DNA of 64,000 bases from Chelativorans sp. AA-79 (GTDB lineage: Bacteria > Pseudomonadota > Alphaproteobacteria > Rhizobiales > Rhizobiaceae), in the NCBI RefSeq assembly GCF_029457495.1, contig NZ_CP120361.1, positions 558,001 through 622,000 of the forward strand, read 5' to 3'. The notes beneath the pieces are model-generated. The model was not told the origin of the DNA. It saw only the letters and a list, made by a program, of their open reading frames with translations, and did not search any database. Position numbers and translations under genes: made by a program. This document shows positions 36,759-48,615 of the stretch, one piece after another (the first letter of the stretch is position 1; each line of letters begins with the position of its first letter).

Positions 36759-37130
36759 ATGCCTTCTTGCCGACATCTTTACCAAAGAGAAAGGTTTTGG
36801 GCAGTGGCCGCCCTCCTGATCACGTTCTCGTTGCCCGCTTTTGCGGGCGACCTTGCCGGCGAGCGTAGCTATGTGGACAGTTTCGGGAATCTCGTGATCC
36901 ACGATCCTTCAGGGTTCAAGCGCATCCTCGTCGGCAGGGGACAGCCCGTCGAAGGGCATGCTCGCCGGAAAATCCGGGAACCGAAAGTGGTCTATCTGGA
37001 GGAGGATCGCGGCCGGCTTTACCTGCGCGAGCGGGCAAATTGCCGCTACGGCGCATTGCTGCAAGGGCGCAGCTACATGTATGGGCTGCCGGACGGTGTC
37101 GTGCCGGTGCCGACCGTGGCCTGCCGGTGA
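36759..37130 (+). CDS. Small exported protein of unknown function
   Basis: A 123-residue protein I do not recognise. It has a signal peptide (about 1-29, AVAALLITFSLPAFAG), then a basic mature part: SYVDSFGNLVIHDPSGFKRILVG, KVVYLEEDRGRLYLRERANC and a Gly/Tyr-rich RSYMYGLPDGVVPVPTVACR. Two cysteines (NCRYG, VACR) may pair in the periplasm. ATG at 36759 starts the leader. It is followed at 50 bases by a multi-pass membrane protein and a ClpP-fold protein on the same strand. Confidence 0.72.
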   Translation: MPSCRHLYQRERFWAVAALLITFSLPAFAGDLAGERSYVDSFGNLVIHDPSGFKRILVGRGQPVEGHARRKIREPKVVYLEEDRGRLYLRERANCRYGALLQGRSYMYGLPDGVVPVPTVACR

Positions 37131-37179
37131 CGCGCTCAGGACGGTCGGGGTGGAAACGCAAGCGCGAGGGGAGTGTCCG

Positions 37180-38484
37180 ATGAGCGAGGCCCGGGCCGCC
37201 AGGCAATTGCGCGATCATATCGACTCGCTGCAGACGATGACGCGCTTCGTCCTTGCCACGCTGGCGCTGGCGAGCGGCGTCTACACCTATCTCGGCGTGC
37301 GCGACCTGCTAGACGGGTCCACGACCATCGTGTTCTTCGCGGCCATCATCTATTCGGCCGCCGTGTCCGTCGGAATCTACGGCTTCTGGACATATCTGAT
37401 GCGATTCCTGCCGGAGATGCGCGAGGCGGCCTCGCGCGCTGCGCTCTTCGGCGTGATGGCTATCGGCTCGATGATGATCATCGCCATGTCCTCATGGCTC
37501 AATGCGGCGGCGCTGGCAGGTTCGGCAGCGGTCGAGCAGCATCTGGCGAGCACGCTCGAAGACTATACGGGCGATCTCGACCAGGCGCATTCCAATGCGT
37601 TGGGAGCGCTCTCCCTCCTGCCCGACATCCAGCGCGCATCGGAACGGTTCGCGAGGCTGGCGGAGGACGAGCGCAGCTCCGGCGCGCTCACCGGGACTTC
37701 CGGATCGGGCAGCGTCGTGCAGCTTCTCACACAGATGTCGGCGCAGATGCGGGAGCTGGAGCAGACGATCCAGGCTTCTCGTGAAACCGTGGCCGGCCTG
37801 TTCAAACAAGGCCAGGAGCGGCTTGCGGCCATGCGCGCGCTCGTATCCGCGCCCGGGTCGGTGCAGCCGCGTGCGGACCGTTTCGCCGAGGAGGCGGTGG
37901 CGATGGCCGGCGTAATCTCCGCGCTCGAGCAGACGTCCATCGCGCCCTCCGTCGCGCGGGCGGCAGCGGATCTTTCCGCCGGCTTCATCGCCCCCGTGGC
38001 CGACGGCAGTTCGGTGGATCTGGCCGGGCGGCAGGACCAGGTGATGGCGACGGTGCGCGAATCGGTCTCGGCCCAGTCCAAAGCGCTCTCGGATGCCGCC
38101 GCCGAAATCCTGGCGCAGCCGAAGGTGCCCGAGCGGCGCTTCGTTCCGCTGTCCTCCGCTGAGGCGGTTCTACTTTATGCCACCGATTTCCTGCCGAGTT
38201 GGGCGGGCGCGATTTCCATCGACCTTCTGCCTGCCGTTCTCGTCGGCATTCTCGCCGTGGTCTACGCCTCCATCCGGCGCGGTGAGGCGGCGATGACGGA
38301 TGCCGACCGCATGACGGCTTCCGAACTGCTGCGTGCCCTCGACTTGCGGGAGGAACTGGCGCGGCGCGCGCCGCGCGAAGCGCCGGCACCGGTGGTGGCC
38401 GCGGCAGCGGTGGAACCGGAGTTCCCGGTGGAGCGGCCGGAGAACGTCACACCCATTTCGGAACGCAAGCGGCACGAACCATGA
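37180..38484 (+). CDS. Multi-pass membrane protein with large coiled periplasmic region
   Basis: An unrecognised protein of 434 residues. Three transmembrane helices lie at about 22-40, 49-72 and 86-112. A long Ala/Gln/Glu/Arg-rich helical segment (about 113-330) with heptad-like stretches follows, then a fourth helix (about 340-364) and a basic cytoplasmic tail with ELLRALDLREELARRAPRE. The start at 37180 has GAGGGGAG upstream. Its stop overlaps the start of the ClpP-fold gene (ATGA), so the two are coupled and probably work together. No enzymatic motif is seen. Confidence 0.75.
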   Translation: MSEARAARQLRDHIDSLQTMTRFVLATLALASGVYTYLGVRDLLDGSTTIVFFAAIIYSAAVSVGIYGFWTYLMRFLPEMREAASRAALFGVMAIGSMMIIAMSSWLNAAALAGSAAVEQHLASTLEDYTGDLDQAHSNALGALSLLPDIQRASERFARLAEDERSSGALTGTSGSGSVVQLLTQMSAQMRELEQTIQASRETVAGLFKQGQERLAAMRALVSAPGSVQPRADRFAEEAVAMAGVISALEQTSIAPSVARAAADLSAGFIAPVADGSSVDLAGRQDQVMATVRESVSAQSKALSDAAAEILAQPKVPERRFVPLSSAEAVLLYATDFLPSWAGAISIDLLPAVLVGILAVVYASIRRGEAAMTDADRMTASELLRALDLREELARRAPREAPAPVVAAAAVEPEFPVERPENVTPISERKRHEP

Positions 38485-39314
38485 GCGGGCCCGAAAACAC
38501 CACTCGGCAGCGGCCTGGGCGCCCGGCGCTTGTCCGTTATCTTGCCCGCCTCGACGACGGGGCGCTTATGCGGGGTGCTTTTATCGGCGTTCTCCTGGGG
38601 GCCGCCACTCTGGTGGGTCTCGATCTGAGGGAGCTTGCCGATGCCAATGGCGGGCTCCTGCCCGCCGCGAAGCCGGAATCCCTTCAGCACAGATTCCCGG
38701 TCCTGCCCCCGGCCGTGAAGGCTGATCCCGATCGCCAACAATCGAACGATCCGCGCCGCTTCGTCACCGCCGAGGAGGACATCCTGCGGCAGCCGATTTC
38801 CTTCACGCTGGGAGCGGACGGCCTGCTCCAGGCCACAGGCAGCATCGACCCGGGTTCTGCAAGCCGGTTACGGGCGGAACTCGATGCGCGCGGGGAATAT
38901 GTGAAGCGGGTCAGCCTCAATTCGCCGGGCGGCGCGCTGGACGACGCCATTCTCATGGCGGGCATGCTCCGGGAGCGCGGTGTGTCGACCGTCGTCGAGG
39001 ATGGGGCGATCTGCGCCTCCTCCTGCCCGCTTCTGCTGGCCGGAGGCAAGACGCGTGAGGTCGGCGGGCAGGCGGCGGTGGGCCTGCATCAGTTCTATAC
39101 CGTGACGGATGCGGCAGTCGCTCCGGCTCAGGCCATGGCGGATGCACAGATGACCACAGCCCGCATTTCCCGCCACCTGCAGGAGATGGGCGTGGACCCC
39201 GCCATCTGGCTGCACGCGCTCGATACGCCCCCGCGTGCGCTCTATTACCTTACGACCGAGGAGATGAAGCGCTACCGGCTGGTGACCGAGGCGGAGAAGA
39301 TCGCGAAACAGTAG
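38481..39314 (+). CDS. Membrane-anchored ClpP-fold (COG3904-like) protein
   Basis: A 277-residue protein with one N-terminal transmembrane helix (about 31-48) and a periplasmic domain. It has ClpP/crotonase landmarks: LNSPGG (146-151), CASSC (178-182) with candidate catalytic serines, LLLAGGKTREVG, and GLHQF (201-205) with a candidate catalytic histidine. This resembles COG3904 predicted periplasmic proteins. Proteolysis is inference. The start overlaps the preceding gene by four bases. Confidence 0.75.
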   Translation: MSGPENTTRQRPGRPALVRYLARLDDGALMRGAFIGVLLGAATLVGLDLRELADANGGLLPAAKPESLQHRFPVLPPAVKADPDRQQSNDPRRFVTAEEDILRQPISFTLGADGLLQATGSIDPGSASRLRAELDARGEYVKRVSLNSPGGALDDAILMAGMLRERGVSTVVEDGAICASSCPLLLAGGKTREVGGQAAVGLHQFYTVTDAAVAPAQAMADAQMTTARISRHLQEMGVDPAIWLHALDTPPRALYYLTTEEMKRYRLVTEAEKIAKQ

Positions 39315-39383
39315 CGGAGACCCAAGCGCCGGAACCGCGCCGTGGCTCGTGCGTTGGGATGGCACCTGAAAGGAGGGCGTTCC

Positions 39384-39689
39384 ATGGCCGAAACCAAGGT
39401 GCTGACCGAACACGAAGAAATCCGCGACTGGGCCGCCGCGCGCGCCGGCCAGCCAGCCCTGAGGACTCCCGCGCTCGGCATGTCTCAAGCTGACCCGGTG
39501 CTCGGCTTTGCCTTCGGCCAGCACGCCTATGAGGATACGGACCGGGGCTGGGACGAGTTCGGCGAGATCGAGATCATCGAATGGGACGATTGGTTCCGCC
39601 TCTTCGACGAACGGGAATTGGCGCTCGTCGTGGCGGAGGATGTCCCCGGCCGGCGCGAAGAGTTTCACGAATTCATTCGCCGGCCGTGA
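39384..39689 (+). CDS. Conserved small acidic protein
   Basis: A 101-residue acidic protein with TEHEEIRDWAAARAGQPAL at the start and EIEIIEWDDWFRLFDERELALVVAEDV in the middle, ending in EFHEFIRRP. It looks like a widespread small family whose members are often mislabelled as glucan branching enzyme because of an old annotation; no enzyme fold is visible. AGGAGGGCGTTCC immediately precedes the ATG at 39384, an excellent ribosome site. No partner is evident. Confidence 0.7.
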   Translation: MAETKVLTEHEEIRDWAAARAGQPALRTPALGMSQADPVLGFAFGQHAYEDTDRGWDEFGEIEIIEWDDWFRLFDERELALVVAEDVPGRREEFHEFIRRP

Positions 39690-39731
39690 CCGGCAGAAGA
39701 TCGCTACGGCACTCCTCCTGGCTCGAGGCTT

Positions 39732-39769
39732 CCGGCCGCCTCCTCAAGCCGATCCGGGAAGGCGGCCGG
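39732..39769. terminator. Inverted repeat between convergent genes
   Basis: CCGGCCGCC (39732-39740) and GGCGGCCGG (39761-39769) form a perfect 9-bp stem with a 20-base loop. It sits between the small acidic gene and the sodC stop. There is no clear T-run, so a bidirectional terminator is only possible. Confidence 0.35.
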
Positions 39770-39791
39770 TCCGGGTTCATATGGGCGCCTC

Positions 39792-40313
39792 CTAACCCGA
39801 TTCGATGACCCCACAGGCGAGCCTGTCGCCGGCGTTGCCGCTTGGCTGGCTGCTGTAATCGTCGGCGTTCGCATGCAGCACGACGGCTGACCCGTCATCA
39901 TCGGCGAGCGGGTTTTCCCCACCTTCGGCGAGCGAGACGCGGTCCGTGAAGAACTCCACTTTCAGCACGCCATCCTGACCGACGTGAACATTCGGCAGAT
40001 CACCGGGATGCGGTCCGTTCTGGCTCTCGATGCCGTGCTCCTTGTCACCCGCATAGTGGCCGCCGGCGGATTCGAAGCCGGTGGCCGGATCACAGGCACC
40101 CGTCTCGTGGATATGGAAGCCGTGCGGACCGGGCGGCAAGTCCGTCATCTCGACCAGGATGTGCAGAAAACCGGATGGTGAGGTGTTGAACGTCACAGTA
40201 CCCACTTCGTTTCCCTCCGCGTTGATCATGTTCGCGGAAGCCTGTTTCTCCTGCGCATTGGCAGCCGCCAGCGGCAGAGCCGCTGCTATGAGGGCCGTGG
40301 CTATCGCACGCAT
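39792..40313 (-). CDS. sodC: Superoxide dismutase [Cu-Zn]
   Basis: Periplasmic copper-zinc superoxide dismutase of 173 residues. Signal peptide about 1-21 (ALIAAALPLAAANAQ). Metal ligands are seen in GFHIHETGACD, GGHYAGDKEHG and the later VVLHANADDY; GDRLACGVIE carries the second disulfide cysteine. ATG at 40313 begins the signal. It ends in the space shared with the convergent small acidic gene. Good length for the family. Confidence 0.95.
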   Translation of the reverse strand: MRAIATALIAAALPLAAANAQEKQASANMINAEGNEVGTVTFNTSPSGFLHILVEMTDLPPGPHGFHIHETGACDPATGFESAGGHYAGDKEHGIESQNGPHPGDLPNVHVGQDGVLKVEFFTDRVSLAEGGENPLADDDGSAVVLHANADDYSSQPSGNAGDRLACGVIESG

Positions 40314-40486
40314 GCCTATCTCCTGTGCTGTTGTTCCGTCAGTTACGGCCTTGGGGGCGCTTCCATCTCCGCGCGCTCTGGGGCTTGGGTCGCCGCGCTA
40401 CGACGGACATTCTTGAAAACGCCCGTTGCCAGGCTGTCTGGCACCAACAGACGGGAAGGCAGAAATGTTTCATGGAGAGAGCACAA

Positions 40487-40513
40487 CAAAAAAAGCCGGC
40501 GCATGGCCGGCTT
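40487..40513 (-). terminator. Rho-independent terminator of the atp operon
   Basis: On the minus strand AGCCGGC and GCCGGCT pair around a 5-base loop and are followed by six or more T. It lies about 25-50 bases past the atpC stop. Perfect stem, strong T-run. Confidence 0.9.
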
Positions 40514-40537
40514 TGAATGTCGAATCCACTCCGGGGA

Positions 40538-40945
40538 TCAGGCGGGCAGCAGCGCGCCTTCCAGTGTCGTGAGCTGGCCCAGGAACTCCTCGGCCTTGGT
40601 GCGGGTCTCGTGATCCCTGGCGCCCTCCATCTCCGCCCGCACCTCCTCGATGCGGCGGGTGAGGTCCGCGCGGTCGAGTTCGGCGACACGGCTGGCGGAT
40701 TCGGCCAGCAGGCGGCAGCCGTCCGGGGTGATGTCGGCAAAGCCGCCGAAGACGACGAACTGCTCGGCGTTGCCGCCAGCCCGGACGACGGTGATGACAC
40801 CCGGCTTGATGCTGGTCATGACCGGCGCATGCTCGGCCATCACCGTCATTTCGCCTTCCGTGCCCGGAACGACCACCTGCTCGACCTCCTCGGACAGAAG
40901 GAGACGCTCGGGCGAAACCAGTTCGAAGGTGAAAGTCTTTGCCAT
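40538..40945 (-). CDS. atpC: ATP synthase F1 epsilon subunit
   Basis: Central-stalk subunit of F1 that couples and regulates ATP synthesis, 135 residues. N-terminal beta sandwich: FELVSPERLLLSEEVEQVVVPGTEGEMTVM and FADITPDGCRLLAE in pieces. The C-terminal helices read DLTRRIEEVRAEMEGARD. Last gene of atpHAGDC. It is separated from atpD by about 105 bases that contain a dispersed repeat, an unusually long gap for this position. Confidence 0.95.
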   Translation of the reverse strand: MAKTFTFELVSPERLLLSEEVEQVVVPGTEGEMTVMAEHAPVMTSIKPGVITVVRAGGNAEQFVVFGGFADITPDGCRLLAESASRVAELDRADLTRRIEEVRAEMEGARDHETRTKAEEFLGQLTTLEGALLPA

Positions 40946-40953
40946 GGATTATC

Positions 40954-41040
40954 AGCGAACAGCGAGTAGCGGACAGCGAATGGACTTCGCATTTCGACGG
41001 CCGCGTACCCCTATTCGCTACTCCCTATTCGCTATTCGCT
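40954..41040. repeat. Dispersed repeat between atpD and atpC
   Basis: Left side has AGCGAACAGCGAGTAGCGG-type units (40954-40980); the right side has the inverse, CCCCTATTCGCT, ACTCCCTATTCGCT and ATTCGCT in tandem (41008-41040). The two sides form an imperfect inverted repeat. The same words occur at 25261-25335 and 55954-55971. Confidence 0.65.
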
Positions 41041-41050
41041 TCTTACCGGA

Positions 41051-43506
<2,456 letters not shown>

Positions 43507-43518
43507 GAGCGGTCGACC

Positions 43519-45048
43519 TCAGCTGAAGTTCTTGGCGTAGGCGTCGATCTCGGCCTTGAGCTTTGCACGCAGGTCGTCCGACAGCGCCTTCTCCTTGCGG
43601 ATCGCATCGAGGACTTCCTTGCCGTCGCTGCGCATATGCGTGAGCAGGCCCTGTTCGAAACGGCTTACATCCCTGAGCGCCAACTTGTCGAGATAGCCCT
43701 GCACGCCGGCGAAGATCACCACCACCTGCTCCTCGGTCTTGAGCGGCGAGAACTGCGGCTGCTTCAGGAGCTCCGTCAGGCGGGCACCACGGTTCAGGAG
43801 GCGCTGTGTGGCCGCATCGAGGTCAGAGCCGAACTGGGCGAATGCCGCCATCTCGCGATACTGGGCAAGCTCGCCCTTGATGGAGCCCGCAACCTGCTTC
43901 ATCGCCTTGATCTGCGCGGCAGAACCCACACGGGAAACCGACAGGCCGACATTCACGGCCGGGCGGATGCCCTGGAAGAACAGGTTCGTCTCGAGGAAGA
44001 TCTGACCGTCGGTGATCGAGATCACATTGGTCGGGATGTAGGCCGACACGTCGTTGGCCTGGGTCTCGATCACGGGCAGGGCGGTGAGCGAGCCGGAGCC
44101 GTTCTCGTCGTTCATCTTCGCCGCGCGCTCCAGAAGGCGCGAGTGAAGATAGAATACGTCGCCCGGATAGGCCTCGCGGCCGGGCGGGCGGCGCAGGAGC
44201 AGCGACATCTGGCGGTAGGCGACGGCCTGCTTGGACAGATCGTCATAGGCGATCACGGCATGCTTGCCGTTGTCGCGGAAATATTCGCCCATGGCACAAC
44301 CGGCGAAGGGCGCCAGGAACTGCATCGGCGCGGGATCGGAAGCCGTGGCGGCGACGACGATCGAATATTCGAGCGCGCCACGCTCCTCCAGCACCTTCAC
44401 GAACTGTGCGACAGTGGAGCGCTTCTGGCCGACGGCGACATAGATGCAGTAGAGCTTCTGGCTCTCGTCGTCCCCCTCGTTGAGCGGCTTCTGGTTGAGG
44501 AACGTATCGAGGATGATGGCGGTCTTGCCGGTCTGGCGGTCGCCGATGATGAGCTCGCGCTGGCCGCGGCCGATCGGGATCAGCGCGTCGATGGCCTTCA
44601 GGCCCGTCGACATCGGCTCATGCACCGACTTGCGGGGGATGATGCCGGGCGCCTTCACGTCCACGCGGCGGCGCTCCGTCGCGTTGATCGGGCCCTTGCC
44701 GTCGATCGGGTTGCCGAGTGCGTCCACGACGCGGCCCAGGAGGCCCGGGCCGACCGGGACCTCGACGATGGCGCCGGTGCGCTTGACCGTGTCGCCTTCC
44801 TTGATGTCGCGGTCGGCGCCGAAGATCACGACGCCGACATTGTCGACCTCGAGGTTCAGCGCCATGCCGCGGATGCCGCCCGGGAACTCGACCATCTCGC
44901 CGGCCTGGACATTGTCCAAGCCGTAGACGCGGGCGATGCCGTCACCGACGGAAAGCACCTGGCCGACCTCGGAGACCTCGGCCTCCTTGCCGAAATTCTT
45001 GATCTGGTCCTTGAGAATTGCGGAAATTTCCGCAGCGCGGATGTCCAT
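43519..45048 (-). CDS. atpA: ATP synthase F1 alpha subunit
   Basis: Regulatory nucleotide-binding subunit of F1, 509 residues. Walker A is GDRQTGKT (169-176); the [21 protein letters not shown] entry block and the [42 protein letters not shown] region are fully conserved. Ends [12 protein letters not shown] at 45048 overlaps the atpH stop by one base. The gene order atpH-A-G-D-C, with F0 genes elsewhere, is the usual alphaproteobacterial split. Confidence 0.97.
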   Translation of the reverse strand: MDIRAAEISAILKDQIKNFGKEAEVSEVGQVLSVGDGIARVYGLDNVQAGEMVEFPGGIRGMALNLEVDNVGVVIFGADRDIKEGDTVKRTGAIVEVPVGPGLLGRVVDALGNPIDGKGPINATERRRVDVKAPGIIPRKSVHEPMSTGLKAIDALIPIGRGQRELIIGDRQTGKTAIILDTFLNQKPLNEGDDESQKLYCIYVAVGQKRSTVAQFVKVLEERGALEYSIVVAATASDPAPMQFLAPFAGCAMGEYFRDNGKHAVIAYDDLSKQAVAYRQMSLLLRRPPGREAYPGDVFYLHSRLLERAAKMNDENGSGSLTALPVIETQANDVSAYIPTNVISITDGQIFLETNLFFQGIRPAVNVGLSVSRVGSAAQIKAMKQVAGSIKGELAQYREMAAFAQFGSDLDAATQRLLNRGARLTELLKQPQFSPLKTEEQVVVIFAGVQGYLDKLALRDVSRFEQGLLTHMRSDGKEVLDAIRKEKALSDDLRAKLKAEIDAYAKNFS

Positions 45049-45608
45049 CAGCCGACCTCTTTCAGTACAAGCTTGAGCGAATTGAGTTTAGTCTTGAGCG
45101 ACGTGTCGATCTGGCGCGAGCCGAGTTTGACGACGATGCCGCCGAGCAGGGAGGAATCCACCGTGACCTTCATGGTGACATCCTTGCCAGCGACCGACTT
45201 CAGCGTGGCCTTGAGATCGCGCTCCTGTTCAGCCGTAAGCGCATGCGCCGAGGTCACCTCGGCGGCGGCCTCGCCACGGGCGTCCGCCGCGAACTCGCGG
45301 AAAGCACGGATCATCTGCGGGACGGCGAAGAGACGCCGGTTCTTGGCGACCACGCGCAGGAAATTGCCGACGAGCCCGCCGATCCCCGCGCGATCGAGCA
45401 CGGCGCTGATGGCCTTGAACTGATCGTCGGCGGAGAAAACCGGGCTCTTGATGAGACGCTGGAGATCCTCGCTGCTTTCGAGCAGCGTCTCGAAGCGGGC
45501 GAGATCTTCCTCGACATTCGAAACGGCGCCCGCTTCCTGCGCCAGTTCGAACAATGAGCGTGCATAACGCCCTGCCACACCGGAGATCATCGAGCCAGAT
45601 TGTGCCAC
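45048..45608 (-). CDS. atpH: ATP synthase F1 delta subunit
   Basis: Stator subunit joining F1 to the F0 b-subunits, 186 residues. The helical N-domain has [21 protein letters not shown] and [22 protein letters not shown]; the C-domain carries [33 protein letters not shown] in pieces, the family signature. The start is GTG at 45608, giving the MAQSGS-type N-terminus usual in this group; an ATG six codons in is possible. First gene of the F1 operon, so the promoter should lie in 45609-45864. Confidence 0.95.
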   Translation of the reverse strand: MAQSGSMISGVAGRYARSLFELAQEAGAVSNVEEDLARFETLLESSEDLQRLIKSPVFSADDQFKAISAVLDRAGIGGLVGNFLRVVAKNRRLFAVPQMIRAFREFAADARGEAAAEVTSAHALTAEQERDLKATLKSVAGKDVTMKVTVDSSLLGGIVVKLGSRQIDTSLKTKLNSLKLVLKEVG

Positions 45609-45864
45609 GGGATCAGGTCTCTTCTCACAGCTTGAGGGTCGCGAGATTTGCGAAAGCCGATGACTCGGTCTAAATCTCTGACCTTGTTGATAATTTCAGC
45701 GCGGGAGAACGAGCGCAGCCGTCCCCCCGGCTGAAAGCCGATTGCCGTCTAGCACAGGCTTACCGGACTCGCAACACGCGGAGCCCCAAGGATTTGCGCC
45801 TCTTTTGTCGCATGCGTGCCGGCACGGTGTCCTCAGCCGGGAAGCGCATATCCTTCCTTCCGTG

Positions 45865-46239
45865 TCAGGGAATGAAACCAAGCACGAAAGCAAGCGGCAG
45901 GGCAGCCATCAAGAGCGTTGCGGCAAGACGCGCCGACTTGCCGACTGCGCTGCCTTTGTCGAAGAGCAATGAGAGCGCCTGGCCGAGGGCGGCGAGCGCC
46001 CAGGCGATGCCGAGGGCCAGATAGATGAGCGGCTGCGCGAACAGGATGGCCGACAGGCCGGTCCCGGCGTAAAAGCCGCCCAGGAGCGCGCGGGTAGACC
46101 CCGCGTCCGCGGCTGCGCCGGCGCGAAGGATGAGCCGGGGGGCGATCAGGTTCGCCAGGCCGAAAAGCGCGGTGAGTGCAGCGCCTATCCAGGCCAGCCA
46201 CTCTCCGGGACTGTAGGGCCAGGGAAACGCGAAATCCAT
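45865..46239 (-). CDS. Small four-helix membrane protein (DUF4345-like)
   Basis: A 124-residue protein with about four transmembrane helices: WLAWIGAALTALFGLANLI, LLGGFYAGTGLSAILFA, YLALGIAWALAALGQALSLLF and a C-terminal LAATLLMAALPLAFVLGFI. The layout is like DUF4345 proteins, but this is a loose match. AGGAGGTGCAAC precedes the ATG at 46239, a strong ribosome site. It stands between priA and the atp operon on the same strand and shows no functional link to either. Confidence 0.7.
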   Translation of the reverse strand: MDFAFPWPYSPGEWLAWIGAALTALFGLANLIAPRLILRAGAAADAGSTRALLGGFYAGTGLSAILFAQPLIYLALGIAWALAALGQALSLLFDKGSAVGKSARLAATLLMAALPLAFVLGFIP

Positions 46240-46332
46240 GTTGCACCTCCTGTCCGGCACTTTACTGGACCGCCCCTATACCCGATTCGGGACGGGAAGT
46301 GGCAGCGGCTGACTTGCGGCTGCGTGGGACCG

Positions 46333-48516
46333 TCAAAGGAAGCTCTGCGGGTCGATGTCCACCTGGACGCGCACGGAGCCCCGCGGTTTCTCCGCCGTGT
46401 CGAGCAGCCGGCGCAGATAGGCCTGAAGATCGGCCCGGCGCATGCCGTGAACGAGGAGACGGAAACGGTGGCGGCCGGCCAACACGGCGAGCGGGGCCTC
46501 GGCAGGGCCCAGAACCTCTATCTCGTCTGCGGCGGGTGCCGCGCGCCGCAATGCGCGGGCGTAGCCCTCGGCCTCCGGTCGTGTGGCGGCGCTGACGATG
46601 ATCGATGCCAGCCGGCCGAAGGGCGGCAGGCCGGCGCGCTCGCGCTCCGCGATCTCGCGCTCGTAGAATGTCTCCGCATCGCCGGAGACGAGCGCGCGCA
46701 TGACCGGATGCTCCGGCTGGTAGGTCTGCAGGAGGCCCGTGCTTTTCTTGCCCGAGCGGCCGGCGCGGCCGGTTACCTGGCTCAAGAGCTGGAACGTGCG
46801 TTCGGCCGCGCGCGGGTCGCCATTGGCAAGGCCCAGATCCGCGTCCACCACGCCCACCAGCGTCATCGAAGGGAAGTTGTGGCCCTTGGCGACGAGCTGG
46901 GTGCCGACCACGATGTCGGCCTCGCCGTCGGCGATGGCTTCGAGCTCCAGCCGCAGCCGCTTCACGCCACCGAGGAGGTCGGAGGACAGGATGATCGTGC
47001 GCGCTTCGGGAAAGTGCCGGTCGACTTCTTCCGCGATACGCTCGACGCCAGGGCCGCAGGGCACGAGGTGGTCCAGCGTGCCGCATTCGGGACAGGCCTC
47101 CGGCTGCGGCTCGTTGTGCCCGCAATGGTGGCAGACGAGCTGGCGGCGGAAGCGGTGTTCCACCAGCCAGCTCGAACAGTTCGGGCATTGGAAGCGGTGG
47201 CCGCAGACGCGGCAGAGCGTCAGGGGGGCATAGCCGCGGCGGTTGAGGAAGAGAAGCGCTTGCTCCCCGCGCTCGACCGTGCGCCCGATCGCCTCGACCA
47301 GCACCGGCGAGAGGAACCCTCCGCGTTCCGGAGGGGCCTTGCGCATGTCGATCGCCCGCAGTTCGGGAAGCGCGGCATCCGCGAAGCGGGCGGAAAGGAC
47401 GATGCGCTCGTAGCGGCCCTGTTCGGCGTTCACGCGGCTTTCGAGCGAAGGCGTCGCCGAAGCGAGCACGACGGGAAAATTGCCGAGCCGTCCGCGCACC
47501 ACGCTCATGTCGCGCGCGTTGTAGAAAACGCGGTCCTCCTGCTTGTAGGCGGGATCGTGCTCCTCGTCGACGACGACCAGTCCGAGTTCACGGAAGGGCA
47601 GGAAGAGGGCCGAACGGGCGCCGGCCACCACCCGCACCTGGCCTTCCGCCACCTGCCGCCACACGCGCTCGCGTTTCCTCGGCGCCAGATCCGAGTGCCA
47701 CTCCGCCGGCTTTGCGCCGAAGCGGTCGTGGAAGCGTTCCAGGAAGGCCTGGGTGAGGGCGATCTCCGGCAGCAGGATGAGCACCTGCTCGCCCCGGTCG
47801 AGGGCAGCGGCCACCGCCTCGAAATAGACCTCCGTCTTTCCCGAACCCGTCACGCCGTCGAGAAGCGTGACGCTGAAGCCGCCGGCACCGATCTTCTCGC
47901 TCAGGCGCTCGGCGGCCAATTGCTGGTCGGGCGAAAGTTCGGGGCGGCCGAAGTCCGTGTCGGGGTGTGGCACGATCGGCTGGGGTGGGATCTCCACGCG
48001 CTCGAACACGCCCTGCGCCAGGAGCCCGTCGATCACCGTTGTGGAAACCCCCGCCGCATGGGCAAGGCCCGAGCGCGTCCAGGCGTGGCCGTCCGCGGCG
48101 TAGTGGAGCACGCGCTCGCGCGCGGACGTCGTGCGCCCGGGACGGTTTGCGGTGAGCCGCAGCCCCTCCGTCGGCGGCTCGGGGTCGAAAGCGGCGGGGG
48201 CCCGCAAGGCCATGCGCGCGACGATGCCGGGGGGCGAGAGCGTGTAGGCAGCCACCCACTCGATGAAGCGGCGCATCTCCGCCGGCAGGGGCGGGCATTC
48301 GAAGACCTGGGAGATCTCCCTGAGTTTCCTGGCCTCCACGGGCTCCCCGTCGCCGTCCCACGCGACGCCGGCCACCTCGCGCGGGCCCAAGGGCACGCGC
48401 AGGATCGCCCCCGGCTGCACACTGAGACCTTCGGGCACGGCATAGGAATATGGCCGCTCGGCCGGCATGGGCACCATGACGGGAATCACGCGCTTGATCG
48501 TCGAATCTTCTTTCAT
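46333..48516 (-). CDS. priA: Primosomal protein N' (replication restart helicase PriA)
   Basis: 3'-5' DNA helicase that reloads the replisome at stalled forks, 727 residues. An N-terminal 3'-DNA-end-binding domain (about 10-110) and a winged-helix region precede the helicase core with GVTGSGKTEVY (Walker A), VVVDEEHDPAYKQ (DEEH box) and VVLASATPSLES. The zinc-binding cysteines lie in CRVCGHRFQCPNC, CHHCG and CPECG. The ATG at 48516 is divergent from transaldolase. Intact, usual length. Confidence 0.96.
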   Translation of the reverse strand: MKEDSTIKRVIPVMVPMPAERPYSYAVPEGLSVQPGAILRVPLGPREVAGVAWDGDGEPVEARKLREISQVFECPPLPAEMRRFIEWVAAYTLSPPGIVARMALRAPAAFDPEPPTEGLRLTANRPGRTTSARERVLHYAADGHAWTRSGLAHAAGVSTTVIDGLLAQGVFERVEIPPQPIVPHPDTDFGRPELSPDQQLAAERLSEKIGAGGFSVTLLDGVTGSGKTEVYFEAVAAALDRGEQVLILLPEIALTQAFLERFHDRFGAKPAEWHSDLAPRKRERVWRQVAEGQVRVVAGARSALFLPFRELGLVVVDEEHDPAYKQEDRVFYNARDMSVVRGRLGNFPVVLASATPSLESRVNAEQGRYERIVLSARFADAALPELRAIDMRKAPPERGGFLSPVLVEAIGRTVERGEQALLFLNRRGYAPLTLCRVCGHRFQCPNCSSWLVEHRFRRQLVCHHCGHNEPQPEACPECGTLDHLVPCGPGVERIAEEVDRHFPEARTIILSSDLLGGVKRLRLELEAIADGEADIVVGTQLVAKGHNFPSMTLVGVVDADLGLANGDPRAAERTFQLLSQVTGRAGRSGKKSTGLLQTYQPEHPVMRALVSGDAETFYEREIAERERAGLPPFGRLASIIVSAATRPEAEGYARALRRAAPAADEIEVLGPAEAPLAVLAGRHRFRLLVHGMRRADLQAYLRRLLDTAEKPRGSVRVQVDIDPQSFL

Positions 48517-48615
48517 TGAGCGTGACCTTGCCCGTTTCTTGGATTAGAGCAAGGCCGAGCATAGATTGGGGGTGGGGTGGGCTGGAGCCCGGCCACGCGA
48601 GAAGGAGAGAGCATC

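Noticed and set aside
46324..48519. 731-codon plus-strand open frame opposite priA
   Set aside because: It mirrors priA almost exactly and has shadow-type composition; priA is complete with all motifs.
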